Counted from the first letter of the stretch, positions 1 to 7,097 are shown. The stretch: 8,335 bases of DNA from Planctomycetaceae bacterium (GCA_031282385.1 JAITDV010000587.1:1-8335), one strand, 5' to 3'. A program made the numbers and translations. Notes: generated by a model from the sequence alone, not told the origin.

Positions 1-2
1 GA

Positions 3-194
3 AAAGGTCTATTATCAAAATTAATTGACAAGGAGTCCCCATTCAGATGCTCAAACAAACTCGCCGCGAACAAGTTGGCTACCATTAAAACAACAAAAAG
101 ACTTTTTCAGGGACAACTATCTATTGATACTTTACCTGTCGTTCGTAATGAGATATCAACCCACAACACGGCGGCATTTTTTGAATATGTTTGA
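3..194 (+). CDS. Possible C-terminal tail of a gene entering from the left edge
   Basis: Frame 3 is open from the window edge to a TGA at 192-194, giving 63 residues that end ...RNEISTHNTAAFFEYV. I do not recognise the family. The stretch has a mixed, protein-like composition (KLIDKES, GQLSIDTLPVVRNEI), which is why I prefer it to the overlapping frame that starts at a TTG at 25. That other frame is also open but reads as a Ser/Thr/Arg/Gln-rich string with no context. The stop lies 33 bp from the end of the convergent topoisomerase gene, a normal spacing for converging genes. No function can be assigned from this tail, and the reading frame itself is uncertain because only one end is visible. 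Confidence 0.42.
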   Translation, partial: KGLLSKLIDKESPFRCSNKLAANKLATIKTTKRLFQGQLSIDTLPVVRNEISTHNTAAFFEYV

Positions 195-227
195 TAAAAA
201 ACACACGACTGAATAATTATATTTTTT

Positions 228-1349
228 CTAATCTAAAAAATTACCTTCAGCCAACCTTTCCGGTACGTATTTTTCTGTAACAAAACTAATGTCTCTGTTC
301 GTCAATGCCTCAACTTCCAATTTAAAACCATTTTCTAACATAGTTGCGATTTCTTTTTGCCATGCTTTTTTCTTTTTGAACCATGGATATTCTGATATTT
401 GTTTTGCTCTTTTTTTATCTTGATCGTTTAATGTGATTTTTACGCTGTCTGATAATTTACATTTTGCAAAATCCATACTTCGCAAACCGATATATTTTGC
501 TTCTGGAATAGCCATTCGTTGTGATTCAAAAGCAAGGTTGATAGAGCCTTGTTTGATCACGCTGTAAATATAGTATCCCCATGGATCGTTATCTAAAAGA
601 CAATAAATCGGCAAATTCAACTCGTGATGCATTCTGTAAAGTAATCTTCGCATTCCACGCGGCGGCTGACCGGCTCCATGCGTCAAAATACAATGATGTT
701 TTTTCCAAAACTTATCTTCGTTGAAGCGTTGCCATACTGTGTCTTTTTCAACATGTAAAATGAATTTTGCGTTACATTTTTTGAATTGTATTACATCCGG
801 TTCGACAATTGACGGCACACCGTATCCGCCGCTTCCCATTCGCGAACAATCAATTTCATCTCCACAGTCAACAATCTGAATCTCACCAACCATATCACCG
901 CGTTTCTGCGCAAAAAGATGCAACTCCTCCCGCAACGAATTCAATAACACCTCACAATCCTCAATAATCGGATCACAATCCGCTTGCACGTCAAAAGTCT
1001 CTTCTTTAACTCCGGCAATTGTATGTTTAAGCAAATAAAAAAGACCTCGAATACTTGTAGTTTTATCTTGATCAATAAGTTGTTTTACACCGCTCGCAAC
1101 AAGCATCGTTTGCATAAAACTTTTTGCTTGACTTAAATTAAAAAGTTGTCGTTGCGAAGTGCGTTTTCCCATTTCGATAATTCGTTTACGTTCATTGAAG
1201 TTGATATTTGACAACGCTCTTATTGGAATATCGACGGCGGGATCGCGTTTTTTACTTGCCCGTTTCACCACCAAATCTGCTAATTCTGTAAGATTTGAAA
1301 GTGTTTGAATATCTGTTTTAGTAAGTTTTTTTTCTGATGTTTTTGCCAT
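228..1349 (-). CDS. top6A: DNA topoisomerase VI subunit A / Spo11-like protein
   Basis: This 373-residue protein matches the A subunit of type IIB topoisomerase (Top6A/Spo11 family), which cuts both DNA strands through a tyrosine and passes a second duplex through when partnered with the GHKL ATPase subunit B. The winged-helix catalytic segment is visible at about residues 96-110 (KTTSIRGLFYLLKHT). Y105 is the expected nucleophile, the second aromatic of the usual R-x-x-Y-Y motif, with Phe at the first. The Toprim metal-binding fold follows, with E201 in LHVEKDTVW and the acidic pair D253/D255 in CLLDNDPWGYYIY. Length is normal for the family, so it looks intact. The ATG at 1349 has no Shine-Dalgarno site upstream. 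No subunit B gene is visible on either side, whereas the two subunits are often adjacent. A repeat element at about 1412-1517 lies in its upstream region. The family call is firm; whether it forms an active topoisomerase depends on a B subunit elsewhere. Confidence 0.9.
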   Translation of the reverse strand: MAKTSEKKLTKTDIQTLSNLTELADLVVKRASKKRDPAVDIPIRALSNINFNERKRIIEMGKRTSQRQLFNLSQAKSFMQTMLVASGVKQLIDQDKTTSIRGLFYLLKHTIAGVKEETFDVQADCDPIIEDCEVLLNSLREELHLFAQKRGDMVGEIQIVDCGDEIDCSRMGSGGYGVPSIVEPDVIQFKKCNAKFILHVEKDTVWQRFNEDKFWKKHHCILTHGAGQPPRGMRRLLYRMHHELNLPIYCLLDNDPWGYYIYSVIKQGSINLAFESQRMAIPEAKYIGLRSMDFAKCKLSDSVKITLNDQDKKRAKQISEYPWFKKKKAWQKEIATMLENGFKLEVEALTNRDISFVTEKYVPERLAEGNFLD

Positions 1350-1411
1350 TGATTATTTTTGGTTTTAAATTTGGAAAATTAAAATTTTAATTTTAGATTT
1401 TTCCGATTGTT

Positions 1412-1517
1412 GATATCTGATCGTACTATAAATTGTGTGACTCAAGAGCGTAAAAGCCTGCTTTCCGATAAGTAAGCAGACGGCGGCAAATGAAATTAAA
1501 GTATGAACAGTTTAAAA
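1412..1517 (+). repeat. Intergenic inverted-repeat element, copy A
   Basis: This is the best-preserved copy of the repeat family. The left end reads CTGATCGTACTATAAATT and the right end AAATTAAAGTATGAACAGT, which are imperfect inverted repeats. Between them the core starts GACTCAAGAGCGTAAAAGC at 1439-1457. It then forms a hairpin with CTGCTT at 1458-1463 pairing AAGCAG at 1474-1479, followed by ACGGCGGC. The sequence ATTGTT flanks the copy at 1406-1411 and 1518-1523 and could be a target duplication. However, copy B shares the same right-hand ATTGTTAC, which weakens that reading. It sits between the end of larA and the start of the topoisomerase gene, with its core pointing away from the topoisomerase gene. 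Confidence 0.75.
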
Positions 1518-1590
1518 ATTGTTACTTTGTGTTATTGGTTACGGTCAGTTGATAATTATAATTTTAGAGACTTAATTATTATCTTTATCT

Positions 1591-2877
1591 TTATGTTTTG
1601 TTTTGTGTATTTATGATAACTGATACTCCGTCGGGAATAGCTGTTATTGTTGCGTTGGGATTGTTTAATATTTTTACAGCTTCTGTGATTGCTTCTGCGA
1701 TTGATTTTGCCGGAATCAAATGTAGCTCGCGCACAATTTGTTCCGGCGCATCTGAAATATAAATCACGGTTGCGTGTTTTAGTACCCGCGCGAAAATCTG
1801 TGATTGCCATTGATCTACCAATGTTTTTGAATTTGGGGTTTCCATAAATTTTTTTAACAAGTTGTCAAGATTTTTCTCATCGGCAAATGTTTTGTGAAAG
1901 TGATAACTTCCATGTCCGTCGTTTGATTTTGCAATTGCGATTATTACGCCGTTTTTTTTGACAGCAGCTTCAGCGGCAGCCATACATTTGACAGCCTGAT
2001 AAATATTTTGGTCAAGCGGATAACCGCCGTTTGACGTAATAACAATATCCGCCGGAATCGCATCCAACATACAATATTTGCAAAGAAACTCACAACCCGC
2101 AACATGAGCTTGCTCACAATCTCCTGCAACAGCATGAATCACTTCTTTTTGACTATTAATTACTACATTGCAAATAAACGCCAACTTTGCCTTACGTGCT
2201 GCAAAAATCATATCAGTATGAATAGGATTTTGTTGCAATATACCGGTTCGCGTATGATCGTCGGCGATGAATCTTGCGTTGTGGTTGTAGATAACTGTTT
2301 CACGCGATGCTATCCCAGGCAAAATGCTCTTGCGACCGCCCGAAAAACCTGCGAAAAAATGCGGCTCAATAAAACCCTCCGCAATAAGAAGATCAGCATC
2401 TATCGCAATTTTATTGAGAACCAAATCACCGCCTGAAGGTAATTTACCAAGATTGACAAATTCAGAATTGTCACAGTCATGCACGATAATATTTTCCGTT
2501 TCAAAAAACTTTTGCCCGAATTTTTCAATAATTTCATCGTCCGTTGTCCTGCGATGACAACCCGGCGCAATCAAAATAGTGATTTCCGCATTAGGGTTTT
2601 CACACCGAATTTCCGCGAGTAGTTGCGGCATAATCAATTTACTTGGAACTGGACGTGTATGATCACTGGCTATCAAAACTATATTTCGTTTACCACGAAC
2701 TAACTCCGAAAGCGGCGGCGTCCCTATTGGATTAGAGATTGCATTACGTATCAATTCATCTTGCGAATGCGGAGGAACGTAAGTATGCAACGCCGATTCA
2801 AGAACTCCCATAAAACGTAAATTAGATTTATGAAAATCATATTCAAGAAAATCCCGACCATAAGGAAAACGTATCAT
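1591..2877 (-). CDS. larA: LarA-family nickel-pincer nucleotide-dependent racemase/epimerase
   Basis: The protein belongs to the LarA (lactate racemase) family, whose members use a nickel-pincer nucleotide bound to a lysine to racemise or epimerise 2-hydroxy acids. Counting from the ATG at 2877 (428 residues), the key residues fall almost exactly where they do in the Lactobacillus plantarum enzyme. They are H108 in APGCHRRT, H173 and K183 in EPHFFAGFSGGRK, and H199 in VIYNH; the reference residues are H108, H174, K184 and H200. The N-terminal SDHTRPVPSK motif is also typical. This agreement is why I choose the ATG at 2877 over a TTG at 2913, which would add 12 residues encoded by a promoter-like repeat motif. 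There is no Shine-Dalgarno site. The larB, larC and larE cofactor genes are not in the window. The substrate cannot be named, since the family also includes enzymes for malate and other hydroxy acids. It lies 45 bp after the 928-residue gene on the same strand. Confidence 0.88.
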   Translation of the reverse strand: MIRFPYGRDFLEYDFHKSNLRFMGVLESALHTYVPPHSQDELIRNAISNPIGTPPLSELVRGKRNIVLIASDHTRPVPSKLIMPQLLAEIRCENPNAEITILIAPGCHRRTTDDEIIEKFGQKFFETENIIVHDCDNSEFVNLGKLPSGGDLVLNKIAIDADLLIAEGFIEPHFFAGFSGGRKSILPGIASRETVIYNHNARFIADDHTRTGILQQNPIHTDMIFAARKAKLAFICNVVINSQKEVIHAVAGDCEQAHVAGCEFLCKYCMLDAIPADIVITSNGGYPLDQNIYQAVKCMAAAEAAVKKNGVIIAIAKSNDGHGSYHFHKTFADEKNLDNLLKKFMETPNSKTLVDQWQSQIFARVLKHATVIYISDAPEQIVRELHLIPAKSIAEAITEAVKILNNPNATITAIPDGVSVIINTQNKT

Positions 2878-2886
2878 TTTTGGAAT

Positions 2887-2911
2887 TTTAATAGTACGAA
2901 CAGTATAGTAC
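2887..2911 (-). promoter_or_regulatory. Solitary left-end motif of the repeat family, putative larA promoter
   Basis: Read on the minus strand, this is TATACTGTTCGTACTATTAAAATT followed shortly by the larA ATG. It matches the left terminal repeat of the intergenic element family (ACTGTTCGCACTATAAATT) but lacks the core and right end. GTACTAT is repeated directly at 2905-2911 and 2891-2897, with a 14-base period. The AT-rich TATTAAAAT resembles a -10 box and lies only about 8-15 bases from the ATG. If it is a real -10, the larA message would have almost no leader, which fits the absent Shine-Dalgarno site. Promoter function is an inference. Confidence 0.45.
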
Positions 2912-2922
2912 AATCAGTTATG

Positions 2923-5709
2923 TTATTTGTTTATTTGCCATGCGATTACTTTTTTTCCGGTTGCGGCGATTATTTGTCCTTCAATAATTGCAAATCCCGT
3001 TATTTGTTCACCGATTGAAAAAGAGTCAATTTGTTTACCCGTTTGATCAAAAATGAAAATTGTCCCCAATCGGGAAACGGCTATCAATTCTTTTTCCGAC
3101 TTGCCGAATAAATCCGCTGCAAACAAATTATACTCGCCAATAGGTAACGGCTTTTGCCAACGAATTGAACCTGAATCATTCAATACGGCTATAGCAACTT
3201 GTTCACCATTTGCCGTCGAAATTATTGTACATAAATCGCCGTCTGCAACATCCGGCAAAAAACAACGAATCGAAAACCCATCAGGACTCAATGACTCCAA
3301 TCTCTTGCCGTCCGCAGAATACTTTTGCAACCTAACAACAGAATCAATTGCATCAAGACTGTACAATCCGCATTTGCCATTGCGCTTATAATCGCCGATT
3401 TGAAACGGAGACGTAATCGCATCATCCCGCCAAATTTCCTTGCCGTTCAAATCAACTACACAAATCGAATCACCGTTCACCAATTTACCATCAATCGCAA
3501 CCACTCCAACCACCACCTCCGGCTCGCCAACTCCATCAAGATCAATAAACCGAAAATCAGAAATCTTTAATTTCACATCCGCCAACTTACGTTGCGGCAC
3601 ATAACGCAACCGCGATTTAAGATCACAATCAAAAATATGAACTACACTACCATTGTTAGACGAAAAACCAACATAACAATTCTCGCCACAATCAACAGAC
3701 GTCCGAACCAACGTCAAAAGCTCATCATTGGAAAATCCATCCGGCATAACCTTTCTCAACAAATTTCCAGCCGAATCCAGCAACGCAACACTATTACCGT
3801 CACACGGAACAAGTAATATCATTTCATTATTGTCTTGATTTTTTGTTGCGCTATTTAGAACAGTATCTGTACTTTTGTTTGATTTAATATCATCGGATTT
3901 AGTGTTGTCAATTTTTTCACAATCAGAATTTTTTTCCGTTTTTTTAACAGTCAACACAGCAATATTACCCGTAGAATCAAGCGGAATCTCCCATTTTTTA
4001 TTTAATGTAAAAGTTTTCGGCGAACTTTGCGGTGCCAATTTCGGCGTATCCGATTTTTCTGTTGCCGCACAAATCGACGCAAATATTCCTTTCTCCATCA
4101 TCAATTTTAATTCGTCTGCATGTTGTTTTTTTCTCTGTTGCAGAATTTTTTGTAACTCGTTCAAATTCTTTTCAAACGGTTTTTTGCCAGACTCTACATC
4201 TTTTAGAAGTGTACTGATTGACGCCGCTGGAACTCCGCCGCGAGAATAAAATTCCACTCTGTTGTCCGCGTCAATCACGACGATCGTCGGAAACGAATCA
4301 ACCGCCAACGCATCCGTCAACTTGCCGTCAGATTCATACCAAATCGGTTTACGCAATTCCCAATTCAAATAGTACGGTTTCAATAAATCAATCTGCTTTT
4401 TGCCATCTTTACTTTCAACTACATCAGAATTGACGACAAAAAATTGTAAATTATCTTTATCTGCATTTTCATCCACAGCCTTGTAAAATTCGCTTATCGC
4501 CAAACGGCACGGCTCACTCCATGTTGTCCAGAAACAAAAAACAGAAATCTTGCCCTGCAAGTCTGCCAATGATTTTTGTAACGATAATTTTGCCGCCTTA
4601 TTGTCAGAAATATTCATATTGTTTTTGACTGTATCATTATCCTTTGTACCGGCAATTCTAGGCAAATTATCGGCAACATTATTTTTTATCTTATTCGCCG
4701 TATTTTCTTGCAAATCGTCCGAATCAAAAATTAACTCCTCAAATTTCAACAATTCAAGATTGGTTAACTTTTTGCCAAGAATCCCAACCTCAACCGGTTC
4801 AAATTCCAACACTTGTTTTGCGTTTATAGGCTGCAGCATCTGAAAAGCTTCATCGGCAATCGGTAAATTAAATTGTGCATCGTTCATGTCAATTCGAATC
4901 GTTCTTACACTTTCAAAATCAGCGGCAACAAAAAGTCCCTCTACCATGTAATCAAATCTTAATAACGCACTGTTGCGTTGACTTATCCAAAGTACTCTGT
5001 CCCCTTGTTCGTGTTTTATCTTAATAAGATCACACGGAATATTGCCGATAGATTGCGATTCCAATAACTCCGTTTTTGCACCTGACGGCAAAAATGTTTT
5101 AAGCGGATCATTCGCAAAAAGAAGTACTAATTGCGGCGGAAAACGAAGAATCCCACTCGGGAAAACTATGTTCATGGATTGATCAAGCTCAACATCATTA
5201 AACAACTTGTCAAACGTAAACGGATTAGGTGTTGGAAAACATAATACTTGATCAGATAACGCCCTGATTTGCGCATAACAATCCGTACCATTTGAAACCA
5301 GTTTGCCATCATTGCACTCAATACGTAATTTGCCATCTTTCTTAAACGCCACTGTACATGACCAAGTTACCGGTTCCGCATCCGGTTGTACCATCTTACC
5401 GACAATCATACCGCGACCATGATCTGCATAAGATTTAGCGTTACCATAAACCGTCACCATTCGATTAAGAATGTCTGTTATTTTTTTTTCGTTGTTCTTT
5501 TTGTCATTTTCTTCGTCTTTGCCTTCAGTTGTTTTAACGTTTATCGGATTATTTATTTCAATAATAGGATCATGGTCATGAATCGAATCATGGTCATGAT
5601 CATGTGTTTTGTGCGAACAAGAACAACCATCACCCATCACCAAACAAAACAACACAATAACATACAACAAATTGACTCGAACAAAAGAAATCTTGAATCC
5701 GTCATTCAT
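2923..5709 (-). CDS. Multidomain exported protein: LolA-like domain, degenerate thioredoxin domain, beta-propeller-like C-terminus
   Basis: This 928-residue protein starts with an export signal: K6 and R11, a hydrophobic stretch at 12-25, then Cys29 and Cys31. The lipobox is not canonical, so it is either a lipoprotein or simply membrane-anchored. A His/Asp cluster (33-47) and a charged linker follow. Residues 78-300 resemble the DUF2092/LolA-like lipoprotein fold (ILNRMVTVYGNAKSYADHG onward). Residues 383-505 are a TlpA-like thioredoxin fold with F-W-T-T-W-S-E-P-C (393-401) and the cis-proline motif FPTI (473-476). The first cysteine of the usual WCxPC is Ser398, so a normal dithiol redox cycle is unlikely. 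Residues 505-550 look helical and basic. Residues 570-928 form repeated beta-strands with FG-GAP/PQQ-like blades, for example DLDGVGEPEVVVGVV (723-737), DYKRNGKCGLYSLD (773-786) and DLFGKSEKELIAVSRLGTIFIFD (866-888). The function is unknown; a periplasmic sensing or scaffold role is a guess. The start is supported by a GGAGG site. Confidence 0.82.
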   Translation of the reverse strand: MNDGFKISFVRVNLLYVIVLFCLVMGDGCSCSHKTHDHDHDSIHDHDPIIEINNPINVKTTEGKDEENDKKNNEKKITDILNRMVTVYGNAKSYADHGRGMIVGKMVQPDAEPVTWSCTVAFKKDGKLRIECNDGKLVSNGTDCYAQIRALSDQVLCFPTPNPFTFDKLFNDVELDQSMNIVFPSGILRFPPQLVLLFANDPLKTFLPSGAKTELLESQSIGNIPCDLIKIKHEQGDRVLWISQRNSALLRFDYMVEGLFVAADFESVRTIRIDMNDAQFNLPIADEAFQMLQPINAKQVLEFEPVEVGILGKKLTNLELLKFEELIFDSDDLQENTANKIKNNVADNLPRIAGTKDNDTVKNNMNISDNKAAKLSLQKSLADLQGKISVFCFWTTWSEPCRLAISEFYKAVDENADKDNLQFFVVNSDVVESKDGKKQIDLLKPYYLNWELRKPIWYESDGKLTDALAVDSFPTIVVIDADNRVEFYSRGGVPAASISTLLKDVESGKKPFEKNLNELQKILQQRKKQHADELKLMMEKGIFASICAATEKSDTPKLAPQSSPKTFTLNKKWEIPLDSTGNIAVLTVKKTEKNSDCEKIDNTKSDDIKSNKSTDTVLNSATKNQDNNEMILLVPCDGNSVALLDSAGNLLRKVMPDGFSNDELLTLVRTSVDCGENCYVGFSSNNGSVVHIFDCDLKSRLRYVPQRKLADVKLKISDFRFIDLDGVGEPEVVVGVVAIDGKLVNGDSICVVDLNGKEIWRDDAITSPFQIGDYKRNGKCGLYSLDAIDSVVRLQKYSADGKRLESLSPDGFSIRCFLPDVADGDLCTIISTANGEQVAIAVLNDSGSIRWQKPLPIGEYNLFAADLFGKSEKELIAVSRLGTIFIFDQTGKQIDSFSIGEQITGFAIIEGQIIAATGKKVIAWQINK
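5569..5599 (-). repeat. 18-bp in-frame tandem repeat encoding HDHDSI/HDHDPI
   Basis: ATCATGGTCATGA occurs at 5569-5581 and again at 5587-5599, an 18-base period. On the coding strand this gives the six-residue repeat HDHDSI-HDHDPI (residues 38-49) inside a His/Asp cluster that begins HKTHDHD. It looks like a small in-frame duplication. Such clusters often bind divalent metals, but that role is an inference here. Confidence 0.7.
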
Positions 5710-5715
5710 AATATA

Positions 5716-5720
5716 CCTCC
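5716..5720 (-). promoter_or_regulatory. Strong ribosome binding site for the 928-residue protein
   Basis: GGAGG on the minus strand lies six bases (TATATT) before the ATG at 5709. It fixes this start and is the only strong Shine-Dalgarno site seen in the window. The topoisomerase, larA and ATPase starts have none. Confidence 0.8.
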
Positions 5721-5787
5721 ATAGCTGTAAGTAAAACCAATTAAATCAAAAAACGTACAAAACTCACATATTTATTTTTTGTAACAA

Positions 5788-5889
5788 TATATAAATTTCA
5801 TACGGATACGATAAATTATTATATTAAGGTAGTCAAAATTGCAGCTTTTACGCTCTTGAGTCCCTCAATTTATAGTGCGAACAGTATAC
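5788..5889 (-). repeat. Intergenic inverted-repeat element, copy B (diverged right half)
   Basis: On the minus strand the left half is nearly a consensus copy: TATACTGTTCGCACTATAAATT, then GAGGGACTCAAGAGCGTAAAAGC, running from 5888 to about 5844. The interior then departs from the other copies and is AT-rich. A GTATGAAATTTATAT at 5803-5789 falls where the right end is expected, and the ATTGTTAC just beyond it (5788-5781) is shared with copy A. Overall length is close to copy A (52 against 55 bases from GAGCG to GTATGAA). It lies upstream of the 928-residue gene and points towards it. TATAAA (5874-5869) could be a -10 box, which would give a leader of roughly 150 bases. The left half is secure; the right half is tentative. 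Confidence 0.68.
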
Positions 5890-5997
5890 ATACTACATGA
5901 AACATTACAAGCAATACACTCCGAAATACACAAAATTACCAAAATAGACAAATACCCAAACTCATTTTAAAATTCGATAACACAAATACGTGAATAT

Positions 5998-6978
5998 TTA
6001 TCGGTTTTGCGTTATTTCTTCTAAAATTTCGTTTGCACCTTGATCTATCAACTCATCTGCAACCGCAATTCCCAATAATTCTGCTGATTTCATATCTGCT
6101 GTTTCTATTGGTATTGTTCTGATTGTCTCAATCATTCTTTGCCCATCCATCGATAAAATTCTTCCGTGCAAAGATAACATTTCACCAGAAACCGAACACA
6201 ACGCTCCTATCGGTACAATACAACCACCGCGTAACCGCCGCAACATTGCACGTTCCGCAACCACCGATTTGAAAGTCTGTTGATCGCATAGCGGTTTGAT
6301 TTTTGATGCAGTTTCGAAATCGCCCGATCTTATTTCCAACCCGATTGCGCCTTGCCCAACTGCTGGCAAAAAAAACGGCGGACTCAAAATCGAACCAACC
6401 CGATCCAAAAAACCAAGCCGCTCAAGTCCCGCCTCCGCAAGAATAATCGCATCATATTCGCCGGCATCAAGTTTCCGCAATCGTGTTTCAACATTGCCCC
6501 GAATCCCGTCAATTACAAACTTGTTACCGCAACGATTTATTATCTGCGTTCGCCGCCGTAAACTACCCGTCCCAATCCGCGAACCTGCCGGTAATTCATC
6601 CAACGTACAACAATCAAAACCAATAAAAACATCAAAACAACGCCCCCGACAAAGTACAACCGATAACTCTAATCCTTCTACCTCGTCTGTCGGTAAATCC
6701 TTCAAACTATGAACCGCCACATCAATTTCATCACGAAGTAATCCGCGTTGAATCTCCTTCGTGAATACTCCTTGTGCCCCGATATCAACAATCGAACTAT
6801 CCTGAATCCGATCACCACTCGTCTGAATCACAACTACTTCAGCCAAAACACCAATTGATTTAAGTTGCTCCAGACACAAATCCGATTGCCAACGAGCTAA
6901 CACACTCCCGCGCGTACCAATACGAAGTACAGACGACATATTACAACAACTCCCACATGATTTTTCTGATTGTTCCAT
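5998..6978 (-). CDS. hemC: Porphobilinogen deaminase (hydroxymethylbilane synthase)
   Basis: The enzyme joins four porphobilinogen molecules into hydroxymethylbilane in tetrapyrrole (heme) synthesis, in the cytosol. All hallmark segments are present in order: LRIGTRGSVLARWQ (18-31), HSLKDLP (90-96, with K93-D94 at the catalytic site), GTGSLRRRTQ (136-145) and IRGNVETRL (159-167). LRRLRGGCIVPIGA (246-259) follows, where C253 is the attachment cysteine for the dipyrromethane cofactor. At 326 residues it is slightly longer than usual. The extra N-terminus (MEQSEKSCGSCCN) is cysteine-rich and not family-typical. A second ATG at 6939 (M14, MSSVLRIG) has GGGAG ten bases upstream and gives a normal 313-residue protein, so it may be the true start. 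The commonly charged RxDPRD stretch reads CRGRCFDVFIG (110-120). No other heme gene is nearby. A repeat element begins about 15 bp upstream of the first ATG. Confidence 0.95.
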   Translation of the reverse strand: MEQSEKSCGSCCNMSSVLRIGTRGSVLARWQSDLCLEQLKSIGVLAEVVVIQTSGDRIQDSSIVDIGAQGVFTKEIQRGLLRDEIDVAVHSLKDLPTDEVEGLELSVVLCRGRCFDVFIGFDCCTLDELPAGSRIGTGSLRRRTQIINRCGNKFVIDGIRGNVETRLRKLDAGEYDAIILAEAGLERLGFLDRVGSILSPPFFLPAVGQGAIGLEIRSGDFETASKIKPLCDQQTFKSVVAERAMLRRLRGGCIVPIGALCSVSGEMLSLHGRILSMDGQRMIETIRTIPIETADMKSAELLGIAVADELIDQGANEILEEITQNR

Positions 6979-6992
6979 ATTTTCGGGGCAAT

Positions 6993-7097
6993 TATACTGC
7001 TCATACTATAAGTCACATAACTCAAGAACATAAAAGCTTGCTTTCCAATAAACAAGCAGACGAAAGTAAACGAAATTCAAAGTGTGAATATTTTACA
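6993..7097 (+). repeat. Intergenic inverted-repeat element, copy C
   Basis: The left end is TATACTGCTCATACTATAAG and the core is ACTCAAGAACATAAAAGC. The core continues with the hairpin GCTTG/CAAGC around CTTTCCAATAAA (about 7036-7057). The right end is AAATTCAAAGTGTGAATATT. The copy aligns along its whole length with copy A, with scattered substitutions. It lies just upstream of hemC, with its core pointing away from that gene. Confidence 0.7.

Noticed and set aside
25..216. Open frame of 63 codons from a TTG at the left edge
   Set aside because: It overlaps a frame that is open right to the window edge (3-194) and has more protein-like content. It has a weak start and no recognisable family.
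195..227. Shared terminator between the converging genes
   Set aside because: There are T-rich runs but no convincing GC-rich stem. The ends of larA, hemC and the 928-residue gene likewise lack a clear stem plus T-tract.
1439..1490. Repeat core as a tRNA or known riboswitch
   Set aside because: There is no cloverleaf, no T-loop or CCA-like end, and no match that I can recall to a known riboswitch consensus.
1406..1523. ATTGTT direct repeats flanking copy A (and AATATG flanking copy D) as target-site duplications
   Set aside because: The boundaries differ by about two bases between copies, the sequence is AT-rich, copy B shares the right-hand ATTGTTAC, and copy C has no clear pair. They are not strong enough to list as features.
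1556..1810. Minus-strand 84-codon frame overlapping the larA 3' end
   Set aside because: It is in another frame over the well-supported larA gene and has a low-complexity Arg/Lys/Ser composition, so it is a shadow.
3053..4843. Several plus-strand open frames of 60-124 codons
   Set aside because: All lie antisense to the 928-residue gene and have no start signals or recognisable motifs.
6296..6712. Plus-strand 138-codon frame
   Set aside because: It is antisense to the conserved core of hemC, and its Pro/Ser/Arg-rich composition fits a shadow frame.
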